A stretch of DNA of 64,000 nucleotides from an uncultured Flavobacteriales bacterium (GTDB taxonomy: Bacteria; Bacteroidota; Bacteroidia; Flavobacteriales; Schleiferiaceae), in assembly GCA_913055685.1 (NCBI GenBank), contig CAJXKC010000003.1, forward strand, positions 124,001 through 188,000, read 5' to 3'. The notes under the pieces were generated by a model, which did no database searches, had not been told where the DNA came from, and was given only the letters and a program-made list of their open reading frames with translations. Positions 45,472 to 54,278 of this stretch are shown piece after piece. Position numbers and translations under genes: made by a program. Every line of letters begins with the position of its first letter. Positions within the stretch are counted from its first letter, which is position 1.

Positions 45472-46644
45472 TTACTTCCGGTAGCTAGCCGTTTTGTCAA
45501 AGATTACCTGCAAAATGTCACGCTCCACTTCGTCGAGTTCGACATTACGTCTGGACATGACCAATTCGGCAGTTTTCATCGCTTTCTCGAACTTGTATTC
45601 ACTAAAGCCCGAGGCGCCACCCCAAGAATAAGAAGCAATAAAATTACGGGGGAATCCGGAACCAAAAATATTGGCACTCACACCAACTACCGTCCCGGTA
45701 TTAAACATGGTATTAATGCCACATTTTGAATGGTCGCCCATTATTAAGCCGCAGAATTGCAATCCCGTGCGAGCAAAGCCTCCCCTTGGGTAATCCCAAA
45801 GTTTCACTTCTTCGTAATTATTCTTCAAATTCGAATTATTACTGTCGGCTCCAATATTACACCACTCTCCTAAAACCGAATTACCTAAAAAGCCATCGTG
45901 ACCTTTATTGGAATAGCCTAGAATCACAGAGTTATTTACTTCACCACCTACTTTACTATGTGGTCCTACCGTAGTAGGCCCATAAATTTTGGAGGCCAAT
46001 TTTAAAACGGAATGCTCGCATAAAGCGAAGGGCCCGCGTACTACCGAAGCTTCCATAACTTCCGCATCCTTAGCAATGTAAATAGGCCCCGAACTACTAT
46101 TTAGAATGGCCGCTTCCACCTTCGCTCCTTCCTCTAGAAATATGCGGTCACCAATAAGGGTATTGGTTTTGGAAACTGGAGCCGACTCCCGTCCTGCGGT
46201 GATAAGGTCAAAATCAACTTCGAGCTCAGCGCCATTTAGGCTAAAGAGGTGATAGGGTCTTGAGATATAATTAAGCTCACCTTCGAAGTCCAAAACCTCG
46301 GTGTCCAATTCTTCATCTTCATTAAAATGACGGGAATCGCGGGTAGCAATAAGTAAATCATCTTTCATCAATGATTGGTGATCTTCCAGCGATTGCAAGG
46401 CCTCAACTAACTCTTCGGTCGGACAAACACAGGGATTAATAAACCAGTCATCGCCCGTTTCCTTTATGGGGAATTTCTTCTGCAAATAATCTTGGCTTAG
46501 GTAAGAAGCTTCCGTTTCTCCTAATCGCTTTAGCCACTTTTCCTCTAAAGTTAAGATACCGCAACGCAGCTTTGCGCTAGGTCTAGTAAAGGTTAAGGGT
46601 AAAAGATGGTCTCTATTTTCGTCGTCAAAGAAGATGATATTCAT
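45472..46644 (-). CDS. GlmU-like sugar nucleotidyltransferase/acyltransferase
   Basis: The 390-residue product is the Bacteroidota-specific GlmU-like protein. It has an N-terminal nucleotidyltransferase-like part (MNIIFFDDENRDHLLPLTFTRP, with RCGILTLEEKW) and a C-terminal left-handed beta-helix with hexapeptide repeats (about 180-345: SGPIYIAKDAEVMEASVV, then HSKVGGEVNNSVILGYS). It is thought to stand in for GlmU in making UDP-N-acetylglucosamine for peptidoglycan and lipopolysaccharide; that role is inferred. It lies upstream of lon on the same strand with a 56-base gap. Confidence 0.88.
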   Translation of the reverse strand: MNIIFFDDENRDHLLPLTFTRPSAKLRCGILTLEEKWLKRLGETEASYLSQDYLQKKFPIKETGDDWFINPCVCPTEELVEALQSLEDHQSLMKDDLLIATRDSRHFNEDEELDTEVLDFEGELNYISRPYHLFSLNGAELEVDFDLITAGRESAPVSKTNTLIGDRIFLEEGAKVEAAILNSSSGPIYIAKDAEVMEASVVRGPFALCEHSVLKLASKIYGPTTVGPHSKVGGEVNNSVILGYSNKGHDGFLGNSVLGEWCNIGADSNNSNLKNNYEEVKLWDYPRGGFARTGLQFCGLIMGDHSKCGINTMFNTGTVVGVSANIFGSGFPRNFIASYSWGGASGFSEYKFEKAMKTAELVMSRRNVELDEVERDILQVIFDKTASYRK

Positions 46645-46682
46645 AGTCGAAGATTTGGTAAGGCAAGATAAGTCATGGACAT

Positions 46683-46718
46683 AAAAAAACCCTGACGCAA
46701 ATCAATTTGGTCAGGGTT
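46683..46718 (-). terminator. terminator of rpmE2
   Basis: On the minus strand AACCCTGAC (46718-46710) pairs with GTCAGGGTT (46696-46688), followed by a T run (46689-46683). It lies 22 bases after the rpmE2 stop and before the GlmU-like gene. Confidence 0.85.
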
Positions 46719-46740
46719 AAATATTCTGAGCGTTATTCGC

Positions 46741-46992
46741 TTATTTCTTGCGATTCGCGTAACGACTGCGGAATTTATCAACACGACCAGCGGTATCAAC
46801 CAATTTAACCTTACCGGTATAGAATGGGTGAGACGCAGCTGAGATTTCCATTTTGATTAATGGGTATTCCACGCCATCAATTTCGATGGTGTCGCGAGTG
46901 TCAGCGCATGAACGGGTAATGAAATAATCTTCTGTACCCATATCCTTGAATACACAAGGACGATAGTTTTCTGGATGAATGTCTTTTTGCAT
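46741..46992 (-). CDS. rpmE2: 50S ribosomal protein L31 type B
   Basis: The 83-residue product starts [18 protein letters not shown] and contains [24 protein letters not shown], the type B L31 pattern. The CxxC zinc ligands of classical L31 are absent, so it is the zinc-independent form. It has its own promoter and terminator and is therefore monocistronic. Confidence 0.96.
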   Translation of the reverse strand: MQKDIHPENYRPCVFKDMGTEDYFITRSCADTRDTIEIDGVEYPLIKMEISAASHPFYTGKVKLVDTAGRVDKFRSRYANRKK

Positions 46993-47038
46993 AACTTAAA
47001 TTTAGGTTTAGGATTTTGCCCAAGCCAAAAAAGGGCTG

Positions 47039-47069
47039 CAAAGCTAAAAATAAATTAATTGGACACCAA
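47039..47069 (-). promoter_or_regulatory. promoter of rpmE2
   Basis: On the minus strand TTGG (47069-47066), 19 bases, then TAGCTTTG (47046-47039) is an exact TAnnTTTG -7 element with a near-consensus -33. It predicts a 5' leader of about 40 bases. Confidence 0.6.
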
Positions 47070-47159
47070 GACCTTAGGCCTTAAAAATTGAAATCTTCTT
47101 TCCCATCGGGAATTCAAAGATAGAAAGTACTTTTGAAGCCTCATTCTCGTTAGTAGTCC

Positions 47160-48650
47160 ATGTATAAAAAACTTCTGTTTTTTGGCTTTTTGCTTGCCCT
47201 TAGTATCGGCGCCTGTAGAAAAGAAGACAATATTATTATTGCCTCTTCAGAGTTGCGTTTCTCTACTGATACCATTTTCCTAGATACGGTTTTTGAGACC
47301 ATTGGCTCTAGCACCTACGAGCTTAAGGTTTACAATGACAGTAAAGACAATATTAGCATCCCCAACATTCGTTTGGCGGACCCAAACAGCCCTTACCGAT
47401 TAAATATTAATGGTACTGCAACCAATAATGCCACTAATGTTGAGATCTTGCCGGAAGACAGTATTTACATTTTTGTAGAAGTAAATGCGGGCGAAATAAA
47501 TAATAGCCCCGAGATGGTGGTTAGCGACCAAATCCTTTTTGAACTGAATGGAAAGTCTCAAAATGTCGAGTTGGTTACTCTAGCTAAGCAAGCTATTTTT
47601 CACTTTCCTACCAATTTTATTGTACTTGGCGAAGGCGCCAATTCCATTGTCATTCCCTACTCAATAATTAATTGCAATAGTACCTGGGATGCCACTTTAC
47701 CGCATGTCGTTTATGGCTATGCAGTAGTAGATAGCGGCTGCACACTTACCATAGACGAAGGTACCGATGTGCACTTTCATGAAAACAGTGGCTTGTGGGT
47801 ATTTGATGAAGGTCAGTTGCGCATTGCCCCTGGAGCGAATCCTGGTCAGGGTGACTCGGTTACATTTAGCAGTGATCGCCTAGAACCTTTTTATGAAAAT
47901 GTACCCGGACAATGGGGTGGCGTTTTAGGCGGACTCTATATTGGTCAGGCTGCAAAAGCGGAAATAAATAATTTAGTACTTAAGAATGCGGTAAATGGTT
48001 TGCGCACCGACAGTGCGGTGTACAGCGACCAGCTAGTAATCCGCAACAGCTACATATTAAACAGTTCGCGCACCGGCCTCTATGCTGGCTACAGCAGTAT
48101 TGATGCCCAAAATTTGGTGATCGCCAATCAAGGATTATACGGACTCTACGCTTTCGGCGGAAATTACAGTTTCCGTCATTGTAGTTTTGTTAACTATTGG
48201 ACCCAGGGCACACGTCAAGACCCAAGCGTTTTCCTCACCAATTTTGTAGACTTCCAGACTGAGAATGGTGTCTTACGGGTAAGTCGTGACCTCGAATCCG
48301 CCTATTTTGGCAATTGTATTATCGATGGCAATAATCGCCAAGAACTCGCTCTGGCGGATGACGAAGTTGCGCTTTTCAATTACAACTTCAACCATGTGGC
48401 TTTAAAATTAGATCCCGACGAAGAAGATCGAGGCTTCGACGTGAATGATGCACGCTTTAGCCAAATATTTATTAATCGCAATAATGCCTTTGTGAGTCCA
48501 GGGACTAATTATTTCCAATTGGACACTGCTTCGCAAGCGGTAGATCAAGGAAATACTACGGATGGCTTCTTAGTGCCAACCGATATCTTAGGAAAGATTC
48601 GAAACTTCAATGGATTACCCGATTTGGGTGCCTATGAACGCCAGTTCTAA
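47160..48650 (+). CDS. putative lipoprotein with right-handed beta-helix
   Basis: The 496-residue product has a signal peptide with lipobox GAC (Cys19, followed by RKED). About 25-150 look like an Ig-like beta-sandwich (DTIFLDTVFETIGSSTYELKVYN). About 180-400 show repeats of short strands and turns (LRIAPGANPGQGDSVTF, LVIRNSYILNSSRTGLYAG, LVIANQGLYGLYAFGGNY) typical of a parallel beta-helix. The C-terminus has FNGLPDLGAYE, a motif often closing such proteins. It is presumably surface-exposed; function unknown. Its stop overlaps the convergent DUF6089 gene by 4 bases. Confidence 0.8.
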   Translation: MYKKLLFFGFLLALSIGACRKEDNIIIASSELRFSTDTIFLDTVFETIGSSTYELKVYNDSKDNISIPNIRLADPNSPYRLNINGTATNNATNVEILPEDSIYIFVEVNAGEINNSPEMVVSDQILFELNGKSQNVELVTLAKQAIFHFPTNFIVLGEGANSIVIPYSIINCNSTWDATLPHVVYGYAVVDSGCTLTIDEGTDVHFHENSGLWVFDEGQLRIAPGANPGQGDSVTFSSDRLEPFYENVPGQWGGVLGGLYIGQAAKAEINNLVLKNAVNGLRTDSAVYSDQLVIRNSYILNSSRTGLYAGYSSIDAQNLVIANQGLYGLYAFGGNYSFRHCSFVNYWTQGTRQDPSVFLTNFVDFQTENGVLRVSRDLESAYFGNCIIDGNNRQELALADDEVALFNYNFNHVALKLDPDEEDRGFDVNDARFSQIFINRNNAFVSPGTNYFQLDTASQAVDQGNTTDGFLVPTDILGKIRNFNGLPDLGAYERQF

Positions 48651-49327
48651 AGAATCGCGTAAGAATAACCAAAATTAAAGCCCCAGACCTTGTCATTGGG
48701 GTTAGTCGCCTCCGGAGCCATATCAATAAAGCCGTCGGTGGTATTACCATTAATATTGGTATAGCGGAATTCGAAGGTTAAAATGCTATGATATCCCAAA
48801 CGGTACTTGGCTCCGATGCCATAGAAGCTTGTCATCCCATTATAGGCATTGGTCTCAATATCCAAAGTGCTGGGCACCAAATCATCGAAAGTCAATTCTG
48901 GGTTCCAACCAGCAAATCCAAGCCCTGCTTTCACAAAAACCGTGTATTTATCTTCTAAATGGTATTTACCAAAACGGATAAAGTGAATTTCAGTAAAAGC
49001 ATTAGCATGCGCCATACTGGTGGTAACCGACAAGCCGCGATTGGCATTTTCATGGTTTATATCCGCCGCTTTTAAATTGGCATAGCTTACGTCAAAACCA
49101 ATTCCAAACCAATCATTAAAATGATACTTGGCGAAGACACTTAAATTTGGCGCCGCCTCCGCAAAGAAGGCATTTACCCGGTTCGAATTAGCAATACCAT
49201 TCGACATGTTCAGGGTCCCCAAACTTGCACCAAACTCATAATATTTGGTGTATTTGGTTTGGGCACTTAAACCTAAACTAAGAAGCATCACTAGGCTCAA
49301 GGCCGATAATTTGAGAGGTCTGTTCAT
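48647..49327 (-). CDS. DUF6089 outer-membrane beta-barrel protein
   Basis: The 226-residue product has a signal peptide (ending LSAQT). An eight-strand-like outer-membrane barrel of the DUF6089 kind follows (TKYYEFGASLGTLNMSN at the N-terminus, SFYGIGAKYRLGYHSILTFEFRY before the end). It ends in an aromatic strand (VWGFNFGYSYAIL). The yaaA stop overlaps its start by 4 bases, so it is co-transcribed with the peroxide-stress gene upstream. Function unknown. Confidence 0.82.
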   Translation of the reverse strand: MNRPLKLSALSLVMLLSLGLSAQTKYTKYYEFGASLGTLNMSNGIANSNRVNAFFAEAAPNLSVFAKYHFNDWFGIGFDVSYANLKAADINHENANRGLSVTTSMAHANAFTEIHFIRFGKYHLEDKYTVFVKAGLGFAGWNPELTFDDLVPSTLDIETNAYNGMTSFYGIGAKYRLGYHSILTFEFRYTNINGNTTDGFIDMAPEATNPNDKVWGFNFGYSYAIL

Positions 49328-50088
49328 TGTTTGTCTCTTAAAAATACCATTTTCGTCTCCGTCGATTGGGCAGCGTCATAATAGTATCCTGCTAAGTTAA
49401 AATCTTTTAGTTCTCGCCAATCATCAATACGGTTTTGGATAACATAATTTGCCATCATACCGCGTGCTTTCTTTGCAAAAAAGGAAATCACCTTGTACTT
49501 ACCATTCGAGAAATCACGGAAATCCACATCAATAACGGGATTGGGAAGCTTCAATTGCTTCACCACCTTAAAGTACTCATTGCTGGCTAAATTGAGAATC
49601 GGCTCCTCGGCTTTTAGCTCTTCCTTTAAAAAGGCCCCTAAATCAGCTTTCCAAAACTCGTATAAGTTCTTCTTGCGACCTACATTCATGGCCGTACCCA
49701 TTTCTAGGCGATAGGGACTTATTAAAGAATTGGGTTTTAGGATACCATAATATCCCGATAAGATAAAGAGTTTCTGCTGGGCATAGTCCATATCAGAGCT
49801 GGTCCATTGCTCCGCTTCCATCCCTAAATAAACATCACCTTTAAAGGCAAGCACCGCCTGCTTCTTGGCTCCTGTTTCGCCTGCAGCCAAAGCCTGATTC
49901 CGTTCAAAGTTCACATTGGCTAAAGCCTTGCTTATACCTTGTAATTTCATCAAGGCTCCAGGTTTATAGCTCGCTAGTTTCTTGGCTACCTTGGCCCTCG
50001 AATCGGGAAATAAGGGCTCAGAAATCGACCCGATTTGCAGTTCACTTTCAAAGTCCAGCGTCTTGGCTGGCGATACCATCATTCGCAT
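49324..50088 (-). CDS. yaaA: peroxide stress protein YaaA (DUF328)
   Basis: The 254-residue product starts MRMMVSPAKTLDFE, the YaaA/UPF0246 signature, and has LQGISKALANVNFERNQ, FKGDVYLGMEA and VISFFAKKARGMMANYVI. In E. coli YaaA lowers intracellular iron during peroxide stress. The start may be the first or third Met. It overlaps the DUF6089 start by 4 bases. Confidence 0.93.
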   Translation of the reverse strand: MRMMVSPAKTLDFESELQIGSISEPLFPDSRAKVAKKLASYKPGALMKLQGISKALANVNFERNQALAAGETGAKKQAVLAFKGDVYLGMEAEQWTSSDMDYAQQKLFILSGYYGILKPNSLISPYRLEMGTAMNVGRKKNLYEFWKADLGAFLKEELKAEEPILNLASNEYFKVVKQLKLPNPVIDVDFRDFSNGKYKVISFFAKKARGMMANYVIQNRIDDWRELKDFNLAGYYYDAAQSTETKMVFLRDKQ

Positions 50089-50098
50089 AGGACAAATA

Positions 50099-50130
50099 TA
50101 AAAAAGGCGCGATGTAGAAACACCGCGCCT
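50099..50130 (-). terminator. terminator of the MORN-type gene
   Basis: GGCGCG (50106-50111) pairs with CGCGCC (50124-50129). On the minus strand the hairpin is followed by TTTTTT (50105-50100). It lies between the MORN-type gene and yaaA. Confidence 0.8.
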
Positions 50131-50154
50131 TTTCCTAATTTATTCTCCAATAAA

Positions 50155-50520
50155 TTATTTTTCTACGTGTAAATTACGCTGATCTAGAGACCACTCTCGG
50201 TGCTCTACCATACGGTTATCTTCGTATACACATTCAAATAGTTTAGTGCGATCGTCGGCCCATACAAACCAAGTTCCTTCTTTCTCACCATTAATGTAAG
50301 TTGCTTCAATTCGAATATCACCTTCACGCGTGAACTCAGTCCACTGTCCGTGAGATTTACCTTCTTTAAAATAGCCTACTTCTTTAACTTGATCGGTGCC
50401 GGCAAAATAGCGTGTCATCTTAATCTGATCATCTTGCTTTTCCCACTTAACGTCAGATTGCGCTTTTGCTGTAGTCACCATGAACAAGCCTACCACAATA
50501 AGTCCTAATATCTTTTTCAT
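50155..50520 (-). CDS. small secreted MORN-repeat-like protein
   Basis: The 121-residue product has a signal peptide (ending TAKAQS). About three MORN/YwqK-type repeats follow: GYFKEGKSHGQWTEF, TYINGEKEGTWFVW and VYEDNRMVEHREW. It is probably periplasmic. These repeats are short beta-hairpins; the YwqK 'antitoxin' label given to relatives is not supported by any toxin here. Its promoter region contains three GTTAAC boxes. Confidence 0.75.
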   Translation of the reverse strand: MKKILGLIVVGLFMVTTAKAQSDVKWEKQDDQIKMTRYFAGTDQVKEVGYFKEGKSHGQWTEFTREGDIRIEATYINGEKEGTWFVWADDRTKLFECVYEDNRMVEHREWSLDQRNLHVEK

Positions 50521-50548
50521 GACTACAGAGATTTTTAGTTCAACACTT

Positions 50549-50592
50549 CAAAGATATAAAAAATATTTACACTGAGTTAACATTGGGTTAAC
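50549..50592 (-). promoter_or_regulatory. promoter of the MORN-type gene with GTTAAC boxes
   Basis: On the minus strand TATCTTTG (50556-50549) is an exact TAnnTTTG -7 element, 28 bases before the start codon. The -33 position, 19 bases further up, is occupied by GTTAAC (50576-50581) instead of TTTG. A second GTTAAC (50587-50592) lies exactly 11 bases away and a third lies at 50642-50647. The pattern suggests a protein binding the same DNA face at the -33 region. Confidence 0.45.
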
Positions 50593-50648
50593 ATTAGAAC
50601 TTAAAATATATGCTAAGTGCTGATTATCAAATACATTTAATGTTAACT

Positions 50649-50680
50649 TAAAATAAAAAAGCCACCTCTCGCGAGGTGGC
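50649..50680 (-). terminator. terminator of pruA
   Basis: GCCACCTC (50661-50668) pairs perfectly with GAGGTGGC (50673-50680) over a 4-base loop. On the minus strand TTTTTTATTTT follows. Confidence 0.88.
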
Positions 50681-50704
50681 TTAATATTAATTTAACCTAA
50701 ATCA

Positions 50705-52342
50705 TTAGTCTTTAGCTAAGAATGGGTATTTGTAATCCTCGGGGGTAACCAAAGTTTCCTTGATTAATCGAGGACTGACCCAGCGGTATAAGTTCTGTTT
50801 AGAACCAGCCTTATCATTGGTACCCGATGCACGAGCACCGCCAAATGGTTGTTGGCCAACTACCGCTCCGGTAGGCTTATCATTAATATAGAAGTTACCA
50901 GCGGCATTGCGCAGCTTATGCATGCCGTACTCTAAGGCATAACGATCCTCCGAGAATAAACTTCCAGTTAGTGCATAAGGAGAAGTCTCATCCACCAAAG
51001 TTAATGTCTCTTCGAATTGATCGGCCGGATACACATAAATGGTTAAAACCGGACCAAAGAGCTCGGTTTCCATCGTCACATACTTAGGATCGGTAGTTAC
51101 CACCACCGTAGGCTCTACGAAGTAACCTTTCGACTTATCGTAATTTCCACCAGCGATGATTTCCGCATCCTTATCCGCTTTAGCGCGATCGATGTAAGAA
51201 GCCAGCTTATCAAAGGCACCTTCATGAATTACTGCCGTAATAAAGTTTTCAAAGTCACGGGGACTACCCATTTTAAGCTCGGCCATGGTATTTACCAAAC
51301 CTTGCTTCACCTCAGGCCATAGATTATCGGGAATGTAGGCGCGTGAAGCAGCCGAACATTTTTGCCCCTGGAATTCAAAAGCACCACGAATGAGAGCCGT
51401 AATTACCTGCTGAGCTTTAGATGACTTATGAACCATCACAAAGTCCTTACCACCGGTTTCCCCTACAATTCGAGGATAAGTGCGGTATTTTTTAATGTTG
51501 GCACCAATAACGGTCCAAATATTCTGGAATACTTCGGTAGAACCGGTGTAATGTAAACCGGCAAAATCGGGATGTGAGAATACGATGTCGGCCGTTTCCT
51601 GAGGATCGGTAGCAATCATATTAATAACCCCGGGAGGCATACCTGCTTCTTCAAAGATTTCCATTACGATGTGGGCGGAGTACATCTGACTCAAGCTTGG
51701 CTTCCAAACCACTGTATTACCCATCATCGCCATACTTGTAGGAAGGTTTCCTGCAATAGCCGTAAAGTTAAAAGGGGTAATTGCAAAGGTGAAACCTTCA
51801 AGCGGACGATAATCTACCCGATTCCAAATAGTAGAATGGGAATGTGTGTAGGGCTGCTCATTGTAAATCTCCGTTGCATACTGCACGTTAAAACGCAAGA
51901 AATCCGCTAGCTCACAAGCCGAATCAATCTCTGCTTGGAAAATAGTTTTGGATTGCTGAATCATGGTAGCCGCATTGATGCGAGCACGGTAAGGACCGGC
52001 TACTAAATCGGCGGCTTTTAAGAAAATTGCCGAGCGATTGGCCCAAGACATATTCTCCCAAGCTTCCTTAGCCTCTAATGCGGCATTAATTGCATCGTGA
52101 ACGTGTTTGGCTTCACCAAAGTGGAAAGAGCCTACATTATGGCCATGATCATGTGGAGGTAATACGCGCATGGTATTATTGGTACGAACCTTCTCCCCAT
52201 TAATGACCATGGGAATATCTAGAGTTTCATTCCACATTTTATCATATGCAGCCTGAACTTCTTTACGCTCTTTAGAACCGGGAGCATAAGACAATATGGG
52301 CTCATTAATAGCCTGTGGAACATGATAAAAACCTTTATCCAT
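50705..52342 (-). CDS. pruA: L-glutamate gamma-semialdehyde dehydrogenase
   Basis: This NAD-dependent enzyme oxidises pyrroline-5-carboxylate/glutamate semialdehyde to glutamate, the second step of proline breakdown. The 545-residue protein belongs to the aldehyde dehydrogenase superfamily. It shows FTFAITPFNFTAIAGNLP, TGSTEVFQNIW and VGETGGKDFVMVH with the general-base glutamate. GQKCSAASR carries catalytic Cys329. ETELFGPVLTIYVYP and FGGARASGTNDKAG lie near the end. The proline dehydrogenase partner is not in the window. It is monocistronic, with its own terminator. Confidence 0.95.
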   Translation of the reverse strand: MDKGFYHVPQAINEPILSYAPGSKERKEVQAAYDKMWNETLDIPMVINGEKVRTNNTMRVLPPHDHGHNVGSFHFGEAKHVHDAINAALEAKEAWENMSWANRSAIFLKAADLVAGPYRARINAATMIQQSKTIFQAEIDSACELADFLRFNVQYATEIYNEQPYTHSHSTIWNRVDYRPLEGFTFAITPFNFTAIAGNLPTSMAMMGNTVVWKPSLSQMYSAHIVMEIFEEAGMPPGVINMIATDPQETADIVFSHPDFAGLHYTGSTEVFQNIWTVIGANIKKYRTYPRIVGETGGKDFVMVHKSSKAQQVITALIRGAFEFQGQKCSAASRAYIPDNLWPEVKQGLVNTMAELKMGSPRDFENFITAVIHEGAFDKLASYIDRAKADKDAEIIAGGNYDKSKGYFVEPTVVVTTDPKYVTMETELFGPVLTIYVYPADQFEETLTLVDETSPYALTGSLFSEDRYALEYGMHKLRNAAGNFYINDKPTGAVVGQQPFGGARASGTNDKAGSKQNLYRWVSPRLIKETLVTPEDYKYPFLAKD

Positions 52343-52412
52343 TTTCTTGATTTTAAGAGGTTATAAAATGGGCTACCAAAGGTACAATAAAGGCAAGGGG
52401 CAAAAAAATAAC

Positions 52413-53072
52413 TTAGTCACCGATTGGTGTCGCCTCATCACGCGCATCACGAGGCACGCGAATGACCTTTGGTTTATGGGGATTATCGGTAAAAAGTAAT
52501 GCGCTAAGAAAGCGGCCCGTCCAAGCACCTGTATCAATTAACCAAGCATTCTCTTGGGTCTTAAACAAGGGCTTATCGCTTTCCAAAATTTGATGGCCGC
52601 ATACCTGAACCTTCGCCAGAGCCTTCAATTTCTTGCGGTTCTCCAACAAATTATGCGCACGGTTAATATTAAAGGGATCCTGACTAGCGGCAGAAAATCC
52701 AGCGTGACTCACATAGATATCTTCATTTTCCCAATGCAGGGGCAAACCGGCAATTTGAGCAGCAACATCATTTGCTGTAAGTCCCTTACGATTAAAGCCC
52801 GCCACTAAATCAATAAATTGCTTTGAAGGCTTATTTTTTCGAAAATGCTTTAGGAACCATTGCTCGTGATTGCCCCGAATTAGAATCACCTTATTGGGGT
52901 ATTTAGCACTCAATTTTAACCAATAACGCCAAGTTTTTACGCTATGCGCCCCCTTGTTTAATAGGTCACCAACAAACACTAGCAAATCCTCCTCAGGCTG
53001 CCAATGCTCTTGCACCAATTTCTTTAAGGTGTAATAACATGCGTGAACGTCGCCTATAACCAGTACGCCCAC
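52413..53072 (-). CDS. metallophosphoesterase (PPP-type phosphatase-like)
   Basis: The 219-residue product carries the calcineurin-like motifs GDVHACYYTL, VFVGDLLNKG, IRGNHEQW and, near the C-terminus, VCGHQILES with WLIDTGAWTG. These are the metal ligands of bacterial PPP-type serine/threonine phosphatases or diadenosine-polyphosphatases. Substrate unknown. It lies 8 bases after dnaN on the same strand and is likely co-transcribed. Confidence 0.88.
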   Translation of the reverse strand: MGVLVIGDVHACYYTLKKLVQEHWQPEEDLLVFVGDLLNKGAHSVKTWRYWLKLSAKYPNKVILIRGNHEQWFLKHFRKNKPSKQFIDLVAGFNRKGLTANDVAAQIAGLPLHWENEDIYVSHAGFSAASQDPFNINRAHNLLENRKKLKALAKVQVCGHQILESDKPLFKTQENAWLIDTGAWTGRFLSALLFTDNPHKPKVIRVPRDARDEATPIGD

Positions 53073-53080
53073 CGGGAATC

Positions 53081-54202
53081 TTATGAATTAAGCATCACTG
53101 GCATAACCAGCATCAATACATCTTCTCCTTCTTCAAGACTATCGGCGGGTAAAATAATACCGGCACGGTTAGGAGCAGACATCTCTAAATTGATTACATC
53201 CGACTCTAAATTGCTTAACATTTCGGTTAAGAAACGAGAGTTGAAACCAATCTCCATATCCTCTCCCTGATAGCTACAGTCTAAACGCTCATGCGCCTTG
53301 TTGGAAAAGTCTACGTCTTCGGCCATCATCTGTAATTCAGACCCAGCCATTTTTAAACGTACCTGATGGGTAGTTTTATTTGAGAAAATTGCCACTCGTT
53401 TTACTGAGCTTAAAAACTTAGTGCGCTCAATCTCCAAGACATTGGGATTGTCTTTAGGAATTACTGCCTCGTAATTGGGGTATTTACCATCAATGAGTCG
53501 ACAGCTTAAGACAATATTTTCAAACTCGAAACGAGCGTTGGTTTCATTGTAATGCACCTTTACCTCATCACCTACGCTTACCAAGGTAGACTTAAGGATA
53601 TTGAGCGGTTTACGCGGCATGATGAATTCGGCCGTATTATCACTCTTAAAATCATTGCGACGGTAGCGCACCAATTTATGGGCATCGGTAGCCACAAAAG
53701 TTAGACTCTCGGAACTAAACTGGAAGAATACACCCGACATCACCGGACGTAGGTCGTCATTTCCTGCTGCAAACAAAGTTTTGTTAATCGCGGTAGCCAA
53801 AATTTCGCCTGGTACAGTAGTAGTGCTCACATCTTCCATTTCGGGAAGCTTAGGAAACTCGTCTCCTTCTACAAAAGCCAAGCTGTAGCGACCATAATCC
53901 GAACTAATCTCTACGGTCATGCTGGAATCATCGGTTACAAAGGTAACTGGCTGCTCTGGCAAGGCTTTTAAACCATCCAATAGCAGACGGGCTGGCACTG
54001 CGGCTACCCCATCTTGATCACCTTGCACCTCAAGGGTAGCACTAATGGTCGATTCCAAATCGGAAGCTAAAATGCTTAATTGTGAACCTTCCAACTTTAA
54101 AAGGAAGTTATCTAAGATCGGTAGGGTGTTGTTGTTATTTAACACGCCACCAACAATTTGCAACTGCTTTAAAAGCGCACCACTTGAAACGATGAATTTC
54201 AT
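53081..54202 (-). CDS. dnaN: DNA polymerase III beta subunit (sliding clamp)
   Basis: The sliding clamp tethers DNA polymerases to DNA. The 373-residue protein has the three repeated clamp domains and begins MKFIVSSGALLKQLQIVGGVL. ILDNFLLKLEGSQLSILASDLE is in domain I, and FNSRFLTEMLSNLES in domain III; it ends DVLMLVMPVMLNS, close to the family PMR(L/S) tail. dnaA and a replication origin are not present here. The gene lies in the gldFG strand direction, upstream of the phosphatase. Confidence 0.96.
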   Translation of the reverse strand: MKFIVSSGALLKQLQIVGGVLNNNNTLPILDNFLLKLEGSQLSILASDLESTISATLEVQGDQDGVAAVPARLLLDGLKALPEQPVTFVTDDSSMTVEISSDYGRYSLAFVEGDEFPKLPEMEDVSTTTVPGEILATAINKTLFAAGNDDLRPVMSGVFFQFSSESLTFVATDAHKLVRYRRNDFKSDNTAEFIMPRKPLNILKSTLVSVGDEVKVHYNETNARFEFENIVLSCRLIDGKYPNYEAVIPKDNPNVLEIERTKFLSSVKRVAIFSNKTTHQVRLKMAGSELQMMAEDVDFSNKAHERLDCSYQGEDMEIGFNSRFLTEMLSNLESDVINLEMSAPNRAGIILPADSLEEGEDVLMLVMPVMLNS

Positions 54203-54278
54203 AAAACCGTGATTAATTAGAAATTAAGGAACAAATATAGCTAATAGCGCTCCCGACCTGCGCGGCATTTTTCAAAAA

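Noticed and set aside
50155-50520. MORN/YwqK protein as an antitoxin
   Set aside because: The product is exported and no toxin gene is adjacent; the database label for relatives is not evidence of function.
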